DNA of 64,000 bases, taken from assembly GCF_900187855.1 (NCBI RefSeq), contig NZ_FYEG01000002.1, positions 62,001 through 126,000 of the forward strand. The letters are read 5' to 3'. The DNA comes from Actinomyces minihominis. Lineage in GTDB: Bacteria; Actinomycetota; Actinomycetes; Actinomycetales; Actinomycetaceae. The position numbers and the translations under genes were made by a program. The number at the start of each line of letters is the position of its first letter. The stretch's first letter is position 1. The notes beneath the pieces were generated by a model. The model was given only the letters and a program-made list of their open reading frames with translations, was not told the DNA's origin and did no database searches. Below, in pieces: positions 62,673 to 64,000 of this stretch.

Positions 62673-64000
62673 CGAGAACCCCATGGCAGTGCCCCCTAAA
62701 CCTTCCGGGAGCCAGTTCCCAACGCGCCGCGACCTTCACCGATCACGGATCCCTAGCAGGGGCGAGCCTCACGAGAGTCAAAATGACTCGAAATCGGAGG
62801 AACCTCCAGCGACTTCGGTTCCCCCTTCCACCGGGGTCTTTCCGACCAGGCGCGAACACCTCATCGAAACCGGGGCGCTGCCGCAAGTTCCAGCTCGACG
62901 TGCAAAGAAGTCACAGAAGGCCGCCTCCAAAAAGTTTGCGGCAGCCTCTCCACAAACTCCTCCCCAGGCGCCGCCGGCGCGGACCCGTCGTCACGATTCC
63001 GGAGCAGTTCCGGTCAAGAACACAGTTCGAGTTCCCGCTCAGAGGAAGGCCAAGAAGGCCCCGAAGTGGCGGGTCGCCCTCATCCTGATTCTTCTCCTCG
63101 GATTGGTCGGAGGAGCTGTCTACGTGGCTTGGACAACCCTCGGAGACTCGGGCACCCCAACGAAGGAGTCACTCGATTTCCCGGGTCCTGGAGAGGGAGA
63201 GGTTGAGGTCACCATCACCACCGGAGACCTCGGTTCTGACATCGCCCGGTCTCTGGTTGATGCCGGAGTCGTCAAGACGGTGGCGGGCTTTACCCAGGCT
63301 TTTGATGGAAACTCTGCGGCCTCGACTATCAAGCCGGGAACCTACACCCTCAAGAAGGGTATGACCTCGGCAGCCGCATTGGCTTGGCTTCTTGACGAGG
63401 CCAACAGGCGGGACAACGCGATCACAGTGAATGCCGGGCAAACTGCCGAGCAGATCTTCGAGAAGATGATTTCGGTGGGTGGTTTCACCCAGGAGCAGAT
63501 CGACGCGGCCCTAGCTGACCCTGCCGCCCTCGGCCTTATTGAAGAGGCGGACGGAAACGTCGAAGGTTGGCTTGCCACCGGATCGTATGAGGTCGCCAAC
63601 GGTGATGGTCCCACCGAGCTTCTCAGCGCAATGATTGAGCGCACCAAGATGGAACTTACTGAACTCGGAGCCCCCGAGGCTGAGTGGCAGGAAACCCTCA
63701 TCAAAGCCTCGATTCTCGAGCGTGAGGCCGGCGCCTACGAAGACCTACCCAAGGTCGCGAGGGTGATTGCCAACCGCCTGGAAATGCCGGAAGCTGAGAC
63801 ACGCGGACTGCTGCAAATGGACTCAACTGTCCTCTACGGCGTTGGGAAGTACGGGGGTCTCCCCACGGCTGATGACCTTGCATCAGACAGCCCGTTCAAC
63901 ACCTATAGGTTCCCAGGCCTACCTCCCGCTCCCATTGCCTCGCCCTCTCCAGAAGCCATCGCGGCAACCATTGATCCCGCCGACGGAGACTGGCTCTACT
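62665..64000 (+). CDS. mltG: Endolytic transglycosylase MltG, N-terminal part (runs off window)
   Basis: GTG 62665, with AGGAG 8 bases upstream, overlaps ruvX by 8 bases; ATG 62683 is an alternative. 445 codons are in the window. A long disordered cytoplasmic N-terminus (about 130 residues, Pro/Lys/Arg rich) is followed by one membrane helix (VALILILLLGLVGGAVYVAW), then the LysM-like and YceG/MltG catalytic domain with KASILEREAGAYEDLPKVA (catalytic Glu), LLQMDSTVLYG and NTYRFPGLPPAPIASPS. MltG cuts nascent glycan strands next to the membrane. The last residues lie beyond 64000. Confidence 0.93.
   Translation, partial: MSSENPMAVPPKPSGSQFPTRRDLHRSRIPSRGEPHESQNDSKSEEPPATSVPPSTGVFPTRREHLIETGALPQVPARRAKKSQKAASKKFAAASPQTPPQAPPARTRRHDSGAVPVKNTVRVPAQRKAKKAPKWRVALILILLLGLVGGAVYVAWTTLGDSGTPTKESLDFPGPGEGEVEVTITTGDLGSDIARSLVDAGVVKTVAGFTQAFDGNSAASTIKPGTYTLKKGMTSAAALAWLLDEANRRDNAITVNAGQTAEQIFEKMISVGGFTQEQIDAALADPAALGLIEEADGNVEGWLATGSYEVANGDGPTELLSAMIERTKMELTELGAPEAEWQETLIKASILEREAGAYEDLPKVARVIANRLEMPEAETRGLLQMDSTVLYGVGKYGGLPTADDLASDSPFNTYRFPGLPPAPIASPSPEAIAATIDPADGDWLY

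Noticed and set aside
1-64000. CRISPR array, rRNA genes, phage structural genes, integrase
   Set aside because: No regularly spaced repeats, no rRNA-like sequence and no capsid, tail or integrase proteins were seen; the only recombinase is the IS3-family transposase.

Overview
The window looks like chromosome of a GC-rich, facultatively anaerobic actinobacterium, most likely of the Actinomycetaceae (Actinomyces/Schaalia type). This is inferred from protein character and gene order: an actinobacterial thrS-HIT-pgsA-acyltransferase-pimA phosphatidylinositol mannoside cluster, a DUF3000 gene next to an RNase D/HRDC gene, yebC-ruvCAB-yajC-secDF-apt-relA in one direction, and pyruvate formate-lyase with its activase. 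No rRNA is present, so the genus cannot be fixed.

Layout. 1-7.1 kb: the 3' part of dxs, pflB-pflA, RNase D/HRDC, DUF3000 and a FemX-like aminoacyltransferase. 7.2-9.2 kb: two related tRNA arrays (Gly-Val and Gly-Cys-Val) on either side of an ATP-grasp ligase. 9.2-14.1 kb: an accessory island inserted after the second array. It is a graveyard of restriction genes (a type III Res fragment and an McrC C-terminus cut off by an intact IS3-family element), plus three + strand genes (two unassigned, one GIY-YIG nuclease-like) and, at the far edge, a decayed tRNA-Val copy. 14.2-19.8 kb: an amine-utilisation locus (APC permease, flavin amine oxidase, AraC-type regulator, aldehyde dehydrogenase). 19.9-25.9 kb: a cellobiose-type ABC uptake and beta-glucosidase operon with a LacI regulator and two CebR-like operators. 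26.2-31.8 kb: a DUF222 fragment, a bacterial tyrosine kinase with its phosphatase, an internally deleted rarD, an amidase and a second FemX-like gene.

31.8-64 kb is conserved housekeeping DNA, nearly all on the + strand: thrS and the PI/PIM lipid genes, a PrsW protease and Nudix hydrolase, yebC, ruvC, ruvA, ruvB, yajC, secD, secF, apt, relA, a DUF349 gene, an MBL hydrolase, hisS, a DEAD-box helicase (the only - strand gene here), aspS, a YciO-type gene, rarA, rpsD, alaS, ruvX and the start of mltG. An SOS-box-like site precedes ruvA, and ruvX appears to start at CTG.

The most interesting part is the 9.2-14.1 kb island. The three intact + strand genes are candidates for an undescribed cassette, possibly defence-related, but nothing in the sequence alone proves a function. 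The rest of the window is well explained by known families.
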